Source: Harmothoe impar
Lineage: Eukaryota; Annelida; Polychaeta; Phyllodocida; Polynoidae
NCBI GenBank assembly: GCA_947462335.1
Contig: OX381715.1
Location: forward strand, 40,276,650 to 40,340,649
DNA: 64,000 nucleotides
Direction: 5' to 3'
Part shown: piece after piece, positions 1-10,764 of the stretch
How positions within the stretch are numbered: the first letter of the stretch is position 1
How the letters are laid out: each line of letters opens with the position of its first letter
Translations under genes and position numbers: made by a program
Notes under the pieces: model-generated
What the model was told of the DNA's origin: nothing
Databases searched by the model: none
The model's input: only the letters and a program-made list of their open reading frames with translations

Positions 1-20
1 CTTATATTGGGCCCCACCTG

Positions 21-227
21 AACCCTTTATGGACGGCATATCCCTAAAGGTATTTGCTGTCATGACGCACCAAGGCAGCACCGGAGAGTATCTCACTAGT
101 GCTGCATTGGTGCATTATGGCGACCTTTCGAAAGTAGTTTAACTTCATAGAGCCGTGCTTGAATACAGCACTGGCGAGTTACTCTCCAGGGCTGCATTCA
201 TGCATTATGCCGTCCTTAAAGGGCTAA
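21..227 (+). repeat. Family P palindromic MITE, copy 1
   Basis: A short TIR element. It opens with a form of AACCCTTTAAGGACGGCAT and closes with the inverse (ATGCCGTCCTTAAAGGGCTAA). Inside are two hairpin-forming palindromes built around GCAGC..GGCGAGT/ACTCxCCAGGGCTGC. No coding capacity. The flanking TTAA is lost in this copy. The family is described at 42876-43118, its best copy here. Confidence 0.75.
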
Positions 228-1057
228 GCAGGCTTTGTCCGACTAGTGACTGACCTGTTCATGTAATTGGGGTAATATTGGTGACCAGTTGCGGGAATGG
301 TGGTTGGCCGGGCTTGACGGAAATATGCCCAATTTAAGCCAATGTTTGCTGAAGCCGATCACTTAGCCTGCAGGTTATGGCAATGTTTGGGGGACCATTC
401 ATCATGCTGGAATTCAGGAAATATGAAATGGCAGTATCTGCGGTTTTTGGTACGAGAAAGCATCGACAAATACCAATTCCATTGATACTGACTCTGCTGT
501 ATATCACAATGGGGGCTTGGTCCATAGCCCACGAAGGTGCAGGAGTAAAATACGGCAGAGAAGTATCAATGTAGTTGGCATTTGCTTATTGTTTTTATAC
601 TGGAAGCCATTTAATGAAGGAAAGAGGACTTTTTATCTTAGCTCATTGTATACAACCACGTTGTATTCAATGAGGGGGCTTTGAATACGGCACTTCCAGT
701 GCTTAAGCATAGTAAATCGTGTATTTCCAAAATATAAAACGCTATATAGTCACCTAGTTTAGAGCATATAAATCATTTATTTGTGCATCGGAGAAGAGAC
801 CCTGTCGATCAACTGATCAAGATTTCCTATAACTAGCACTGAGCTCAAACCTGAGACAAGAATAGTATGGTACCGATGAACAGGCTAGGAAAACCATAAC
901 CTCACTGCGACCTGAGAAAGCCATGATTGTCCCAGCCTGATGAAGTGAACTCATTACCATGCTAATGTGGTCCAAAGCTCTGAATTCAAACCCGAAGGCT
1001 TTATCATATGACTGGTCTAAATCTGAGGTAAAATCCCGAATTCCTGCCAATGGCTAA
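228..1057. other. No gene recognised
   Basis: AT-rich sequence with only short unrelated reading frames on both strands. I see no splice-flanked coding island, no repeat arms and no RNA gene. Confidence 0.5.
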
Positions 1058-1252
1058 TAATACTCTGGTGAGTAACTCACTGGTGCTACATTGGTGCATT
1101 ATGCCGACCCTTTTGAAGTGCATCAGCCCTGTATACAAGGACGGCATGATGCATGAATGCAGCTCTGGCAAGTTTCTCACCAGGGATGCAATCATGTGTC
1201 ATGATGGCTAAGGGCATACTGTATTAATGCACGACATAGCCTTTAAAGAGTT
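1058..1252 (+). repeat. Family P MITE, 5'-truncated copy
   Basis: Contains the first palindrome (CTGGTGAGTAACTCACTGGTG), the middle GCCGACCC hairpin and the second palindrome. It ends in a degenerate form of the terminal repeat (CCTTTAAAGAGTTA). The left terminal repeat is missing. Confidence 0.65.
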
Positions 1253-1685
1253 ATTGCAATCTGTATTTGGTAGATAGCCTTTTCCATGGAAGATAGCCCA
1301 CCGGACGGTTTAAATATATAAATTATTCTTCATGTTTTCACCATTTGAATCAAATTTGGGATCCTCTTTTGCTAAAACCTAATTAGCCTCGCTCAAAGTC
1401 ATCAAACTGACAGAACTCATTCATCAATGTCTACAAATTCTAATTTTAATATCAACATTTGCAACTTAATCCATCTCTTAGGCTGACGAATTACCATAGT
1501 GGCATCGCCACCGTAACATCCCATCTTCTTGCCTGAGGAAAAACTAATGGTGAATTTCATGAATATTAGATTGGTATTTTTTTTTCGTGGGTGTTCGGTC
1601 TGATGTTAGGAAATTGGTTTTGGCAAATTGAATTCTGGATACAGCAGCGTGGATAGATACATGAAAGGTGGGGAAGTGTGTTTGT
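1253..1685. other. No gene recognised
   Basis: Low-complexity AT-rich sequence with a T run near 1577. Nothing recognisable on either strand. Confidence 0.5.
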
Positions 1686-1889
1686 AGGGGCTGCAGGGAG
1701 AGACAGGGCAAGCTATAGGGAAGGGACAGAGTGAGAAGGAGAAAGAGGAGAGAGAGGTAGGGAGGGGAGAAAGGGGAAGGGAGGACGGGGGAGGGAAGGA
1801 CAGAGGGGGACTAAGAGAAGGAGAGAGAGGGAGGGAGTGAAGCGAGGAGGGAGGCAGAGAGGCGGGGGGAGAGTGAGGGAGGCAGGGAA
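1686..1889. repeat. Purine-rich GA/GGGA low-complexity tract
   Basis: About 200 bp of almost pure purine on the + strand (GAGG, GGGA and AGAG units, degenerate). This is simple sequence. Long homopurine tracts can form triplex (H-DNA); that is a general property of such sequence and is not shown here. Confidence 0.8.
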
Positions 1890-2694
1890 CTAATAGGTCA
1901 TCTAATAGGCAGCATGATTAAACCATTTAAATGTTGGAGTATTGCTGAAAAGGGACATTGGTTGTTATGATGCACTGATGCGGCTCTGGGCTCCAACTTA
2001 TAGCCCTGGACAAAAAGGACCATAACTCAGATATAGGCAAATCAGCTTGTCCACGTAAAAACACATATGCGTCCCACTAAGTAATTTTTGACTGGATATC
2101 TAGCTTTCCTCCTCCAATATTCAACCCTTCCACATTATTAACTACAGAGGCATTAAGCACAGGTTAACGACGAGAGCTAGATGAGAGAAGGAGGGTCAGT
2201 AGGTTTGGTCTCCAAGAGACGGCTGCCTCCCCCTGCTGGCCAGGCCTCCCTGCCCTGGGCTGATTTGGCAATATCTGATGACCATAATACAGACGATCCG
2301 GAAATTAAATGTAGGAGTAGGCGACAGGCGGTGCGAGCCCCTATAGACGGCCCCCTCCCCCTCTCCTCCCACCCCCCCCCCCCTCAGCCCTTCTCCCCTA
2401 TCCAATCCCGTTAGCCTCGTCCCAGAGGGAGGAGGACTAGTCAGGGTCTATATGCCTCCTACTGGGACCCCATTAGGGAGTGATCTTTTTTTAAAGGGGG
2501 AGGGTATGTTAGTGGATTTTTCTTCTTCTTCTTCTTCTTTTGTTTTTTTTTTGGGGGGGGGACTGATTTCAACCCCTTGACCGGGGGCGTGGGTAAATAA
2601 TTTCAAAACATTTAGGTGGGCAAAATTTTTAAACGGCTTGGTCTGGAATGGCTATCGCAGGCTAGTCATGGGGACGTTGGTAAGTAGTAACTAA
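1890..2694. other. Non-coding, G+C-rich patch and homopolymers
   Basis: At 2180-2420 there is a G+C-rich patch ending in a run of about 12 C. A (TTC)n/T-run/G-run block follows at 2519-2561. The opposed short ORFs over the patch look composition-driven (proline- and glycine-rich). Confidence 0.45.
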
Positions 2695-2890
2695 ATAATA
2701 TTCAAAAATGACTTGGGCAAAACAATATTATTACTGCTTAGTCAAAAGTACTTGGTCAATATTGACTTGCTCGTATAGTGGCCCAAAAATGACTGACTAG
2801 TTTAATCAATAGTGACTGAGTTATTAGCCCTTCCTGACTAAGGTCATTTAAAAGTTTACTGACTTGTAATAATATGAAACCGACAATAAG
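2695..2890. repeat. Family D (TGACTGA) repeat fragment
   Basis: Repeated TGACT/AGTCA motifs with GGCCCAAAAATGACTGACTAG, related to the arms of the family D element at 39477-40666. Only part of one arm is recognisable. Confidence 0.45.
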
Positions 2891-3041
2891 TACAAACAAT
2901 AGTACTAGCTTTCTGCAGGGGATGTCGACCTAGTCATCCTGGAACAGACGCTTAGCCAGGCCCTCACTCTGGTAGCTGTGAAACACGACTACCCTGCTAT
3001 GGCGCCCATTTGAAAAGTCCTGACTACTGCCTTAGCGGCTG

Positions 3042-3269
3042 TATAACCCTTTAGGGATGCATGGCGCTGAAAGATGTCGTCATGTTGCCCCAATGCAGTC
3101 CCAATGAGTAACTAACCCATGCTGCATTAGTGCATCATGCCGACACTTTCTGGAGTGTCTTGACCCCATAGGGTCGTTGTGATGCACCAATGCAGGACTG
3201 GCCAGGGCTAGGTTCATGTATCATGACGACCGAGGACATGATGCATTATGCCGTCCTAAAAAGGGATAA
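3042..3269 (+). repeat. Family P MITE
   Basis: Both terminal repeats are present (ATAACCCTTTAGGGATGCAT at the left, ATGCCGTCCTAAAAAGGGAT at the right), with degenerate internal palindromes around 3090-3130 and 3180-3215. Confidence 0.7.
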
Positions 3270-3535
3270 AGACTAGGTATGCCACTACCAGCTTTTATAG
3301 CCGTATAAATCTTGGCCTCCAGCGAGTCTATTATCAAGGTAGGGGTACTAGGAATATGTTATAGTACCTTTAGCGGCTGATTAACAATAGTATTTATAGT
3401 ACATTAGATGAAATGTGCCCTTATATGGAGATGTGGAGGGAAATAGTCAAGGGTAGCCACTATAGGCTATGGCGCTTGTCCTATGGTATGAATGGCCCGC
3501 ATTTCGGGCTACGGGCCTGAGGTTATACTTTCCTG
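3270..3535. other. No gene recognised
   Basis: Unremarkable sequence between two family P copies. Confidence 0.5.
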
Positions 3536-3755
3536 TTAAACCCTTTACTGATGACATATCTTTAAAAGATTTGTTGTCATGATTCACCGATGCAGTTCTG
3601 GAAAATGCTGCATCGGGCATGTCTCAACCTCATAGGATCAGCATAATGCTTGAATGCACCCCTGGCAACTTACTCGCCAGGGCTGCATTCATGCATCAAT
3701 CATGGCAACTGAGGGCAGGATGCATTAAGGTATAAGGCATGATACCCTTCTTACC
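3536..3755 (+). repeat. Family P MITE
   Basis: Starts with TTAAACCCTTTACTGATGAC and keeps the second palindrome (CCTGGCAACTTACTCGCCAGG) at about 3660-3690. The right end is degenerate (AAGGCATGAT). Confidence 0.65.
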
Positions 3756-5221
3756 CAGATCACCCAGATGATCCATGTGCTTTGGCTACTCATATATCAC
3801 AATTGGGAGCATTCATGAGCGCAGGTTATTTGAATATATCCCAGTCTTGAAATAGTGCCAAAGAAGTTTTGAGGTTGAAATAAATTTAACTATAAAACAG
3901 TCTTGAATAAGTGCCATATAAGGTGTAAAGGAAGTATTAAGGACCCTGCCCTTCTAACGATGTACTGGGAGTGAACTAATTATTCCTATTACTGTTCTGT
4001 GTACACAGACACCCGCAGCCTCATTAGATCTTGGTTATTCTCTCCTAATGTAGCCTGTTCCTGACATATCAAAGATTGTATGAGTTCGGTCACTGCCTTA
4101 ACATAAGAAGAAATTCTGAGCTCCGAACTAACATGGCTGTGCAAAACCACCAGGGTTATCAACTGGAGCACTGTAGAGCTATCCCCCTGATACTTTGGAT
4201 ATTGGTGGGGTGGGTTGGGGGTGTCCTCACTGTGTGACAGGGGCCATTAGACACATATAGAACAGTGTTACCCATTAGGAGCTGAGCAGAAACCTGCTAA
4301 AGACAATGTATGCAGGCCTCTACCTTACAGGGCTATTGATACTGTAAGGTATGACACTGTGAGGGTATTTAGAGCCACACTTTGGGAGTTAGGATATGGA
4401 GTCTCTATCTCTGTCGTTGCCATTGGTTTTACGCTTAGAACCCAAGCGGCCTAATAAATAGGGCCGAGTACCTGTCCCAGCTCTACTCCGACTGTCACTG
4501 GAGGGGTACTGAGATCTGAGCCTTTAACGGGACACATTATTAATGTTAGTCGCAATCTGCTTCTCACCGGCACTGTGCCCCTTTGACTTTGTGATGCATG
4601 AATTCAGCTGAGGGGCAGGTAGTCAAGCATTATAATTATGTTTCCAATACATGAATCCATCCATACCTTTCATACATGCATCAGTTAAAACACCCCAACA
4701 TCCAGTTATAGAATAACATTGCAATTGATTTCATTAACCATTTCCATTGTGTTTGAAATCATTCTTTATGGTATCAATGTTGTCCTTATTGTGATTTGCA
4801 GGTAGGAATAGACTAAATGTAGTGGTTGCATAAAGGTTGTTGTGTTGTGATTGCAGGCTATAATAAAACTACAATATATTATAGTTTTATTACACAAGCT
4901 GCAAAAAGGGACCTTAGCGCAGAGTGCATTAAGGTCCATTTTTCGAGTACATGTCACAAATGATGAATAAGAGCCTTCCAACTTCCTATACCTGCATACA
5001 ATTAGATGGACCATGTAAATAACCTAAATGGCAAAATCACCTGAAATTCGCTGACATTGTAGCTCTAAAGAACGATGATGATAAAGGGCCCAGTTAAAAG
5101 GTCCAGCTGGTTATGATGTACTGCTGGGATGGTAATGTATACTAAAAAGGCATTCTTTGTTCTGTGAATTTAAGCAGATGACAGAAGCATTTGTAATTAA
5201 CTTTCTTCTAAATAATGCTGA
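3756..5221. other. No gene; two small hairpins and a shared 65-bp motif
   Basis: No coding sequence recognised. 4460-4526 (GAGTACCTGTCCCAGCTC..., through GGGGTACTGAGATC) recurs at 50884-50945, so it is a dispersed repeat with GTACCT/AGGTAC-like ends. 4860-4892 is an 11-bp-arm hairpin (TAATAAAACTA/TAGTTTTATTA). 4904-4941 is a second one (AAAAAGGGACCTTA/TAAGGTCCATTTTT). Confidence 0.45.
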
Positions 5222-5425
5222 TTAACTCTTTAAGGATGAATGCCGCTAAAAGATGCCATTTGTCGTCATGACCACCTTCGGGAGTGTTTCAATCCCATTG
5301 GGTTGGCATGATGCTTGAATGCATCTCTGGCGAGTAACTTGCCAAGGCTGCATTCATGCATTATGTCGACCATGATTATGTCGGCATGATGCATTAATAC
5401 AATCATGCCGTCCTGAAAGGGTTAA
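5222..5425 (+). repeat. Family P MITE with TTAA at both ends
   Basis: TTAACTCTTTAAGGATG at the left and CCGTCCTGAAAGGGTTAA at the right, so TTAA flanks are intact. The first palindrome is deleted. The second (CTCTGGCGAGTAACTTGCCAAGG) is present at about 5324-5350. Confidence 0.75.
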
Positions 5426-6103
5426 CGTCAGTATCACATGGCAATAATTTCTCCAACCCTATAAGAGCAGCATAGCACTTTGATGCAATAATTATGAATT
5501 CGGGAATGACACAAAAAAGCATCATGTGTACTTTTTGGGAATAGCATGAGCTGTAGGCCTATACAAGAGATGAACACAGGCGAGTACCTTTTGAGAAAAA
5601 TTGCCCTCATATCAAATGATGGCATGCATTTTTCGAGGTTCAATCTTTCAAATTCCCAGAAATATGACACAAGGACATTTTTCGTGTACTTCTCCATATT
5701 TTCTCATTTCTCGTAGAGATCCCTGGTCATGACATGAGATCATCTCGAATTCTTCTTGAGATCTTGTTTGCAGCGTTGTCACCTTCCGTTGTTATGTGAC
5801 CCACTGCCAGTAAATGGTGCACAACAATGGCACGAACCTATCTCACTTTCCAAGCAGCGTGTTGGTGGTTGAGTAATAGAATAAGGGTGCATCACTAGTT
5901 CTAAGTCCCAACTCTCTTTTGAGCATCAAATCTTAGCAAATAGACATGCATTTGGATGCGTCTAATGGCCGCATACTCGTTGTAATACATAATAAACGAA
6001 ATAGCTGTGATCCATAATACACCATTGTACTTTAAAGTAGACGTAGCAAAAGTCTTCCCTCTGTTTTGCAACAGCATTGCTGTGTGACTGACCTACATAT
6101 CCA
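5426..6103. other. No gene recognised
   Basis: Only short unsupported frames on both strands. No repeat arms recognised. Confidence 0.5.
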
Positions 6104-6200
6104 CAGCATAGTGGCAAGTTACTCGCCAGGGCTGCATTCATCCATCATGATGACAAAGGGCATGATGTATTAGTGCATCATGCTCCCCTTAAAGAGATAA
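6104..6200 (+). repeat. Family P MITE, 3' half
   Basis: The second palindrome (AGTGGCAAGTTACTCGCCAGG) and a degenerate right terminal repeat (CCCCTTAAAGAGATAA). Confidence 0.6.
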
Positions 6201-6360
6201 TAAGCATGGGAGATGTAGTCCCTCAACACCCTGTGGTGTCCCGGATGCTGATGTTGATGTGGCATAGAAAAACCATTCCCTGCACAAGGGACACATACAC
6301 TAGAGTTCAATTATCCCTTTAAATGTCACAGATTGCTTTAGTATATGATTCCCTCTTTTG
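6201..6360. other. No gene recognised
   Basis: Short spacer between family P copies. Confidence 0.4.
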
Positions 6361-6562
6361 TCATGATGCGAACATGCAGCTAGGGCGAATATATTGCCAG
6401 TGATGCATTCAGGCCTAGTGCCAACCAGTCAGGATGGATATTATGCTTGAAAGCAGCCCTGGTGAGCAGGCTCAACAGGGCTGCACAATGTATCATAGAA
6501 CAAAGGACATAATGCACAATGCATTAAACCATTATGTGGCCCTATTACTAATACAAGAGATA
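6361..6562 (+). repeat. Family P MITE, diverged copy
   Basis: Diverged palindromes at 6376-6412 and 6455-6490 (GCAGCCCTGGTGAGCAGG...CAGGGCTGC), followed by ATGCATTAAACCATTATGTGGCCC in place of the right terminal repeat. Confidence 0.5.
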
Positions 6563-6570
6563 ATTAGCAA

Positions 6571-7169
6571 GGGGCCATCCATTAATTACATACGCACATT
6601 TTTGGCCAAAATAGACCCCCCCCCCACCCCCTCTGTTGCACTATGTACGCATTTGGACTACCCCCCCCCCATGCGTACATACGCATTTAACTTTTACCCC
6701 CGCCCCCCCCCCCCCACATAAGGGAGTGTTCATTTATTAATTACAAGGGGGGGGGGGGGTGGTGAGATTTCGCGTGGAGGGGTGTATATACATACACCAA
6801 CCTTTATGCACTTTTCCTTACACTGCTATTTACGATTTGTTGGGGAGGGGGAAGGCATTTTGCAAAAGAACAACGTATGGGAGGTGGGGGGGGGGGGTAG
6901 TTACAGCTAGTGGGTAGGAGTAGGGGGGGTTCAAATATATTTGGCATATTTGGAACATCTTAAAGAAAATATTCAAAATTTGGTTGGATATTTAAACCTA
7001 AAAATGTACCATTTCTTGTCTAAAATGACCAGAAAATCGGCTCTTATGCGTACGCAATGCGTATGCCAAAACTGGCCTAGACCCCCCCACCCCCCCTGTA
7101 CGCATCTGTACGCATTTGGCTTGACCCCCCCACCCCCCCTTCATGCGTATGTAATTAATGGACAGCCCC
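6571..7169. mobile_element. TIR element ending GGGGCCATCCATTAATTAC
   Basis: The left end GGGGCCATCCATTAATTACA (6571) is mirrored by TGTAATTAATGGACAGCCCC-like sequence at 7150-7169. The ends also share ATACGCA/TGCGTAT, giving terminal repeats of about 26 bp. Similar GGGGxxxTCCATTAATTAC ends are common on non-autonomous DNA transposons in animals (recalled, not searched). The inside is rich in C and G runs and codes for nothing recognisable. At 6719-6750 a second terminal motif (AGGGAGTGTTCATTTATTAAT), like that of the element at 27293-27558, suggests another insertion inside. Confidence 0.6.
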
Positions 7170-7309
7170 CAAGTAAATGACAATAGCCAGGTGCCAACTG
7201 CAGTCTGTGCGGTCTGTCCGCATGTCACTGCCACATCGCAAGTTGCAACCGCCCCCGGGAACCAGGGTGTAAATTCTTGAAGGGAAATTCAGAACATAGA
7301 GGCATCATG

Positions 7310-8135
7310 CTGCCAAACAGATAGACAAGCGACCAGGAAAGTAGGCAGGCAGAAAGGCAGGCTGTCCAGTTATCAGCAGGACTTGCAGCTCAGTAGACAG
7401 GAAGGAAAGTGAGGTAGACAGGCAAGCAGGCAGGCCCGCAGACAGGTGGGGAAGCAGGCTGGCAAATAGGTAGCATGTCGGGAAGGTAGTTAGAAGGTAG
7501 GAAGGCAGGGAGGCTGCTTAGCAGGCTGCTTAGCAGACAGGAAGGCATGTGAGGGGGGCAAGCAGGCTTTCCAAGCAAACAGGCAGGCTGCCATCCAGGT
7601 AGGCAGGTTAGCAGGCAGGAAAACCCATTAAACAAGCAGTCGAGGAGGCTGGCATACAGGTAGTTAGTGAGGCAGACAGACAGGCTGTCAGGCACCTATA
7701 CAGGTATAGCAGACAGAAAGGGATACGAGGCATTCATGCATGAAAGCAGGCAAGCAGAGATGTTATTAGTAAGATTGTAAGATTGCAAGATTTCAGTTCA
7801 TGGTTTACACTACGATTTTCAAAAGGTGAGTAAAGAGCTCTAGTTACATACAGGGTCAACCTATACAGAACCATTAAGCCAACCAAGAGGCAGGTGGGTC
7901 AGCAGCCAGGTATACAGGGGTAGTAGGCAGAAAGGCAAGTGAATCAGGCTGGCAAGCAGGCTGGCAGACAGGTAGTTAGGGAGGCTGGCTGACGGGTAGG
8001 CAGGCTGTCAAGGAGGCCAGTTAGCAGGGAAGGAAAAAGTGCGAGCAGGCTTGTGGACAGATAGGCTAGCAGGCGAGAAGGCTGGCTCACATGTAGGCAG
8101 GCTGTCAAGCAGACCGAGGTGCAGGCAATAAGTAG
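7310..8135. repeat. Degenerate AGGC/GGCA tetranucleotide repeat region
   Basis: CAGGCAGG, AGGCTGGC and GGTAGGCAGG units dominate 7310-7745 and 7880-8110, with an interruption near 7745-7880. Cysteine- and proline-rich minus-strand reading frames over it (such as 7390-7695) are translations of simple sequence. I treat this as an old, decayed microsatellite. Confidence 0.75.
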
Positions 8136-8459
8136 GCAGCTATGTATGAAAAAAAATCACCATTTTATTTATGAATCTATTTTTTCACGTTTCTGGGCCG
8201 TTTAAGCAATTTCTCAAAATAGTGACTTTTTTTTTGCTGTCAACATCGAAATATTTTGCTGTCAACTGTCAACATTGGCCGGGAGGCTCACCAAAAGAAG
8301 AAACATATACTTTTTTTCTTCACATTTCTCTATCGTTTGTCGAATTTCTCAAAAACATTTTTTACAATGCTGTCAACATCAAAAATCGGATGTGAGCCTC
8401 CTCGGCCAATGTTACAGTTCACAGCAAGAATTTTCGTGACGGACACCATAGGTATATAG
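8136..8459. other. Island inside the AGGC repeat
   Basis: T-rich sequence in which CACxTTTCT...TTTCTCAAAA...GCTGTCAACATC occurs twice (about 8187-8250 and 8320-8382), plus GGCCGGGAGGCTCAC/GTGAGCCTCCTCGGCC as inverted arms (8277-8291 and 8391-8406). This looks like a small insertion with inverted ends. No gene. Confidence 0.4.
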
Positions 8460-8575
8460 GTAAGCAGGCTGGCATACATATAGTCCAAGAGGCAGGCAGG
8501 CAGGCTGACAGGAAGGCAGGATGCAGACAGGTATTTACAGAGGCAGGCAGGCAGGCAAGCGGCTATTAGGCACTA
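8460..8575. repeat. AGGC simple repeat, continued
   Basis: GGCAGGCAGGC units resume after the interruption at 8136-8459. A short further patch lies at 9232-9270. Confidence 0.65.
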
Positions 8576-8740
8576 GCGAGATACTGGTGCTGCCACCAGG
8601 TGTTGCTCTGGTACCAATTGTGTCCCCCTTGTCACCAGCAATTAGCTCAGGGAAATCTCGTGGACGAGATCAGGGTACAAACATGGTCTAAGTAATGTGA
8701 GGGGGTTGTAGCTAGACAATCCTTATGTGACCTGTCCATG

Positions 8741-8808
8741 ATAGTGTAGTGGTTAGCATTGTGGCTTTGTGATACAAGGTGCAGGGGTTCTAATCCCTCC
8801 CAAGCCAG
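8741..8808 (+). pseudogene. tRNA-like sequence (Asp/Glu-type look), left arm
   Basis: Resembles a tRNA from its first bases through D arm (GTAGTGGTTAGCA) and T arm (AGGGGTTCTAATCCCT, stem intact). The anticodon hairpin CTTTG/CAAGG leaves a 5-base loop, too short for a tRNA. I therefore call it tRNA-derived repeat sequence. Confidence 0.5.
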
Positions 8809-8971
8809 ATGCATCTTTGTAACCCTTTTTATTTCAATATCTCACCTGGACCCATACATGTAGAGTTCAATGTGGGGGGGAAAAGTACATTGTACGTTGG
8901 TTGCACCTCAATTTAACTAATCTCCTAACAAAGCTATGAAAAGAAATAAAAAGGGTTACAAAGATGCATCT

Positions 8972-9036
8972 GGCTTGAGAGGGATTAGAACCCCTGCACC
9001 TTGTATCACAAAGCCACAGTGCTAACCACTACACTG
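8972..9036 (-). pseudogene. tRNA-like sequence, right arm
   Basis: Near-identical inverse of the tRNA-like block at 8741-8808, with box B GGTTCTAATCC and box A on the minus strand and the same short anticodon loop. Confidence 0.5.
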
Positions 9037-9165
9037 TCATGGACAGGTCACATAAGGAATCTCTAGCTACAACCCACTCACATTACTTAGACCATTTTTG
9101 TACCCTGATCTCGTCCACGAGATTTCCCTGAGCTGGTTGCTGTAGGGTAGAGTGGTCACACTGGT

Positions 9166-10192
9166 ACCAACAAACATGGTGCTGTCCACAGGACATCCTG
9201 CTAAAGCGGAATACAGGGGAGGGGGGCATTTGGTCAGACTGGCAGACAGGTGAGCAGGAACGTCAGGAAGGAAGGGTGGAGGATAGGGAAAGAGGGATAA
9301 TAAATGGCAAGCTGTGACAAAGAGAGTGGGTCTTGGAATTCAAAGCGGGAGTTGTAGTAAAAGAGGCAATGGGTTAATTGTTGAATTGTAAAACAGAATA
9401 GATATTGCTTATTTCTCTTGTCCAAGTTAAACAATGTCAAACCCAACCACAGAACGACAGGCTGTATTGCAAAAAAAGAAATGTAAAAATAATCAATGAG
9501 GCTTTTAAGTGTCAACTTCCCTGACAGCTAAATAAAAGACATGTTTGGAGTGAGGTGTGGCGCAGAATAAAGCAGCCGAGCCGCGACCGGCATCCATTGT
9601 ATTACCATCAACGGGTCCCTCGTGGGAAGAGACAGGTCAGAAAAAAGGGTGTTTTGTTGAAATCATTCACAACCATAAAGATTATGAAAATGGCATACTA
9701 CCATTTCTCATGATAGAGACTTTGGCAATTGGTTTCTGAGTTGTTGCTTTTTATTTCAGAACAAAAGTTCAGTTTTTTTATACAATATTACATATTCTCA
9801 TCTTTATAAAGTAGGTTACAATGATGGGATAAAATATTCTTGACATTACCTCCTGTCACACTCAAACCTATTGAAATAAAACACCATTAATATTAGTAGA
9901 TGTTGATAATGTAATGATGTAGCTGTACAAATTAGGAGAGAAAACATGTCTATATAGCATAAAGGGTTAATCCGCTAAGGCAAATCCATTGGATCTGATG
10001 AACGTTCACAATGTTAAACCTATGGACGAATCTTGTCTGATCCGATGAATTCACATCATTGGAGTCTTCCTTATAAGATAGTCTAGCTTTGCTTAAGTAA
10101 ATAAACTTGTAGATAATACACATACATGAATAGATTACATTTTTCTTAAATGACACTTAATGAACTACACATTGTATCTAGATTTAAATATT
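9166..10192. other. No gene recognised
   Basis: AT-rich flank of the retrotransposon. The short frames on either strand show no family resemblance, and I see no repeat arms. Confidence 0.5.
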
Positions 10193-10354
10193 ATAATCCC
10201 ACCGCCTTATACATAGGTAACTATTAAAGTTGACTACCGTAAGTTGTATATATATATGAGAATACTTCTTTAACAATTGTATAACAACAGTATCAAAACT
10301 ATGGCAATGATAATGGACAACAATTTGGGCTTAGCAAGGCCAAACTGACCCGCC
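10193..10354 (-). repeat. Split direct repeat B2 (3' end)
   Basis: 162 bp, identical to B1 at 10577-10738 (offset 384). In element orientation it ends GGGATTAT against AT-rich flank. Confidence 0.9.
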
Positions 10355-10392
10355 TATTTATTAATAATATCATAACAATAAAATAAAAATAA
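10355..10392 (-). other. Spacer between A2 and B2
   Basis: 38 bp, almost only A and T. On the minus strand it contains AATAAATA, a possible polyadenylation signal. Confidence 0.5.
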
Positions 10393-10576
10393 AAAATAAA
10401 CCCTTTTACACGCTGGCGACTGTTCACGTTGAGCTTCTGAATCACAATGGCCGATCCTGACCTGAGCAAGGCGGAAATAGATTCCGCGCATGCGCACAAG
10501 AACACGTTAACCTGTGGTTCCCGCCACTCCTTCGTCTCCAATTATATCCATGAAACCAATGCTAGTTTCCTGGTAC
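10393..10576 (-). repeat. Split direct repeat A2
   Basis: 184 bp, identical to A1 at 15423-15606 (offset 5030). It starts GTACCAGGAAAC in element orientation and abuts B1 with no gap. Confidence 0.92.
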
Positions 10577-10738
10577 ATAATCCCACCGCCTTATACATAG
10601 GTAACTATTAAAGTTGACTACCGTAAGTTGTATATATATATGAGAATACTTCTTTAACAATTGTATAACAACAGTATCAAAACTATGGCAATGATAATGG
10701 ACAACAATTTGGGCTTAGCAAGGCCAAACTGACCCGCC
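10577..10738 (-). repeat. Split direct repeat B1
   Basis: 162 bp, identical to B2. It lies 26 bp after the stop of the recombinase ORF. Confidence 0.92.
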
Positions 10739-10764
10739 AACCCCCCAAACAAACCACCATCTCA

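Larger units (their letters stand above)
8612..9165. repeat. Foldback pair of tRNA-derived (SINE-like) units
   Basis: Two copies of the same unit of about 200 bp lie head to head: 8650-8845 on + and 8945-9137 on -, with about 100 bp between them. Weaker inverted similarity extends outward to GGTACCA at both ends. Each arm has a Pol III box A-like TAGTGGTTAGCA and box B-like GGTTCTAATCC. Either two SINEs inserted in opposite orientation or one unit was duplicated as an inversion. The arms differ at several positions, so this is not a recent exact duplication. Confidence 0.7.

Noticed and set aside
7390..7695. Cys/Pro/Leu-rich minus-strand protein
   Set aside because: Translation of degenerate AGGC tetranucleotide repeat.
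8741..8808. Functional tRNA gene
   Set aside because: The anticodon loop is too short and the unit is duplicated as an inverted repeat; tRNA-derived repeat fits better.
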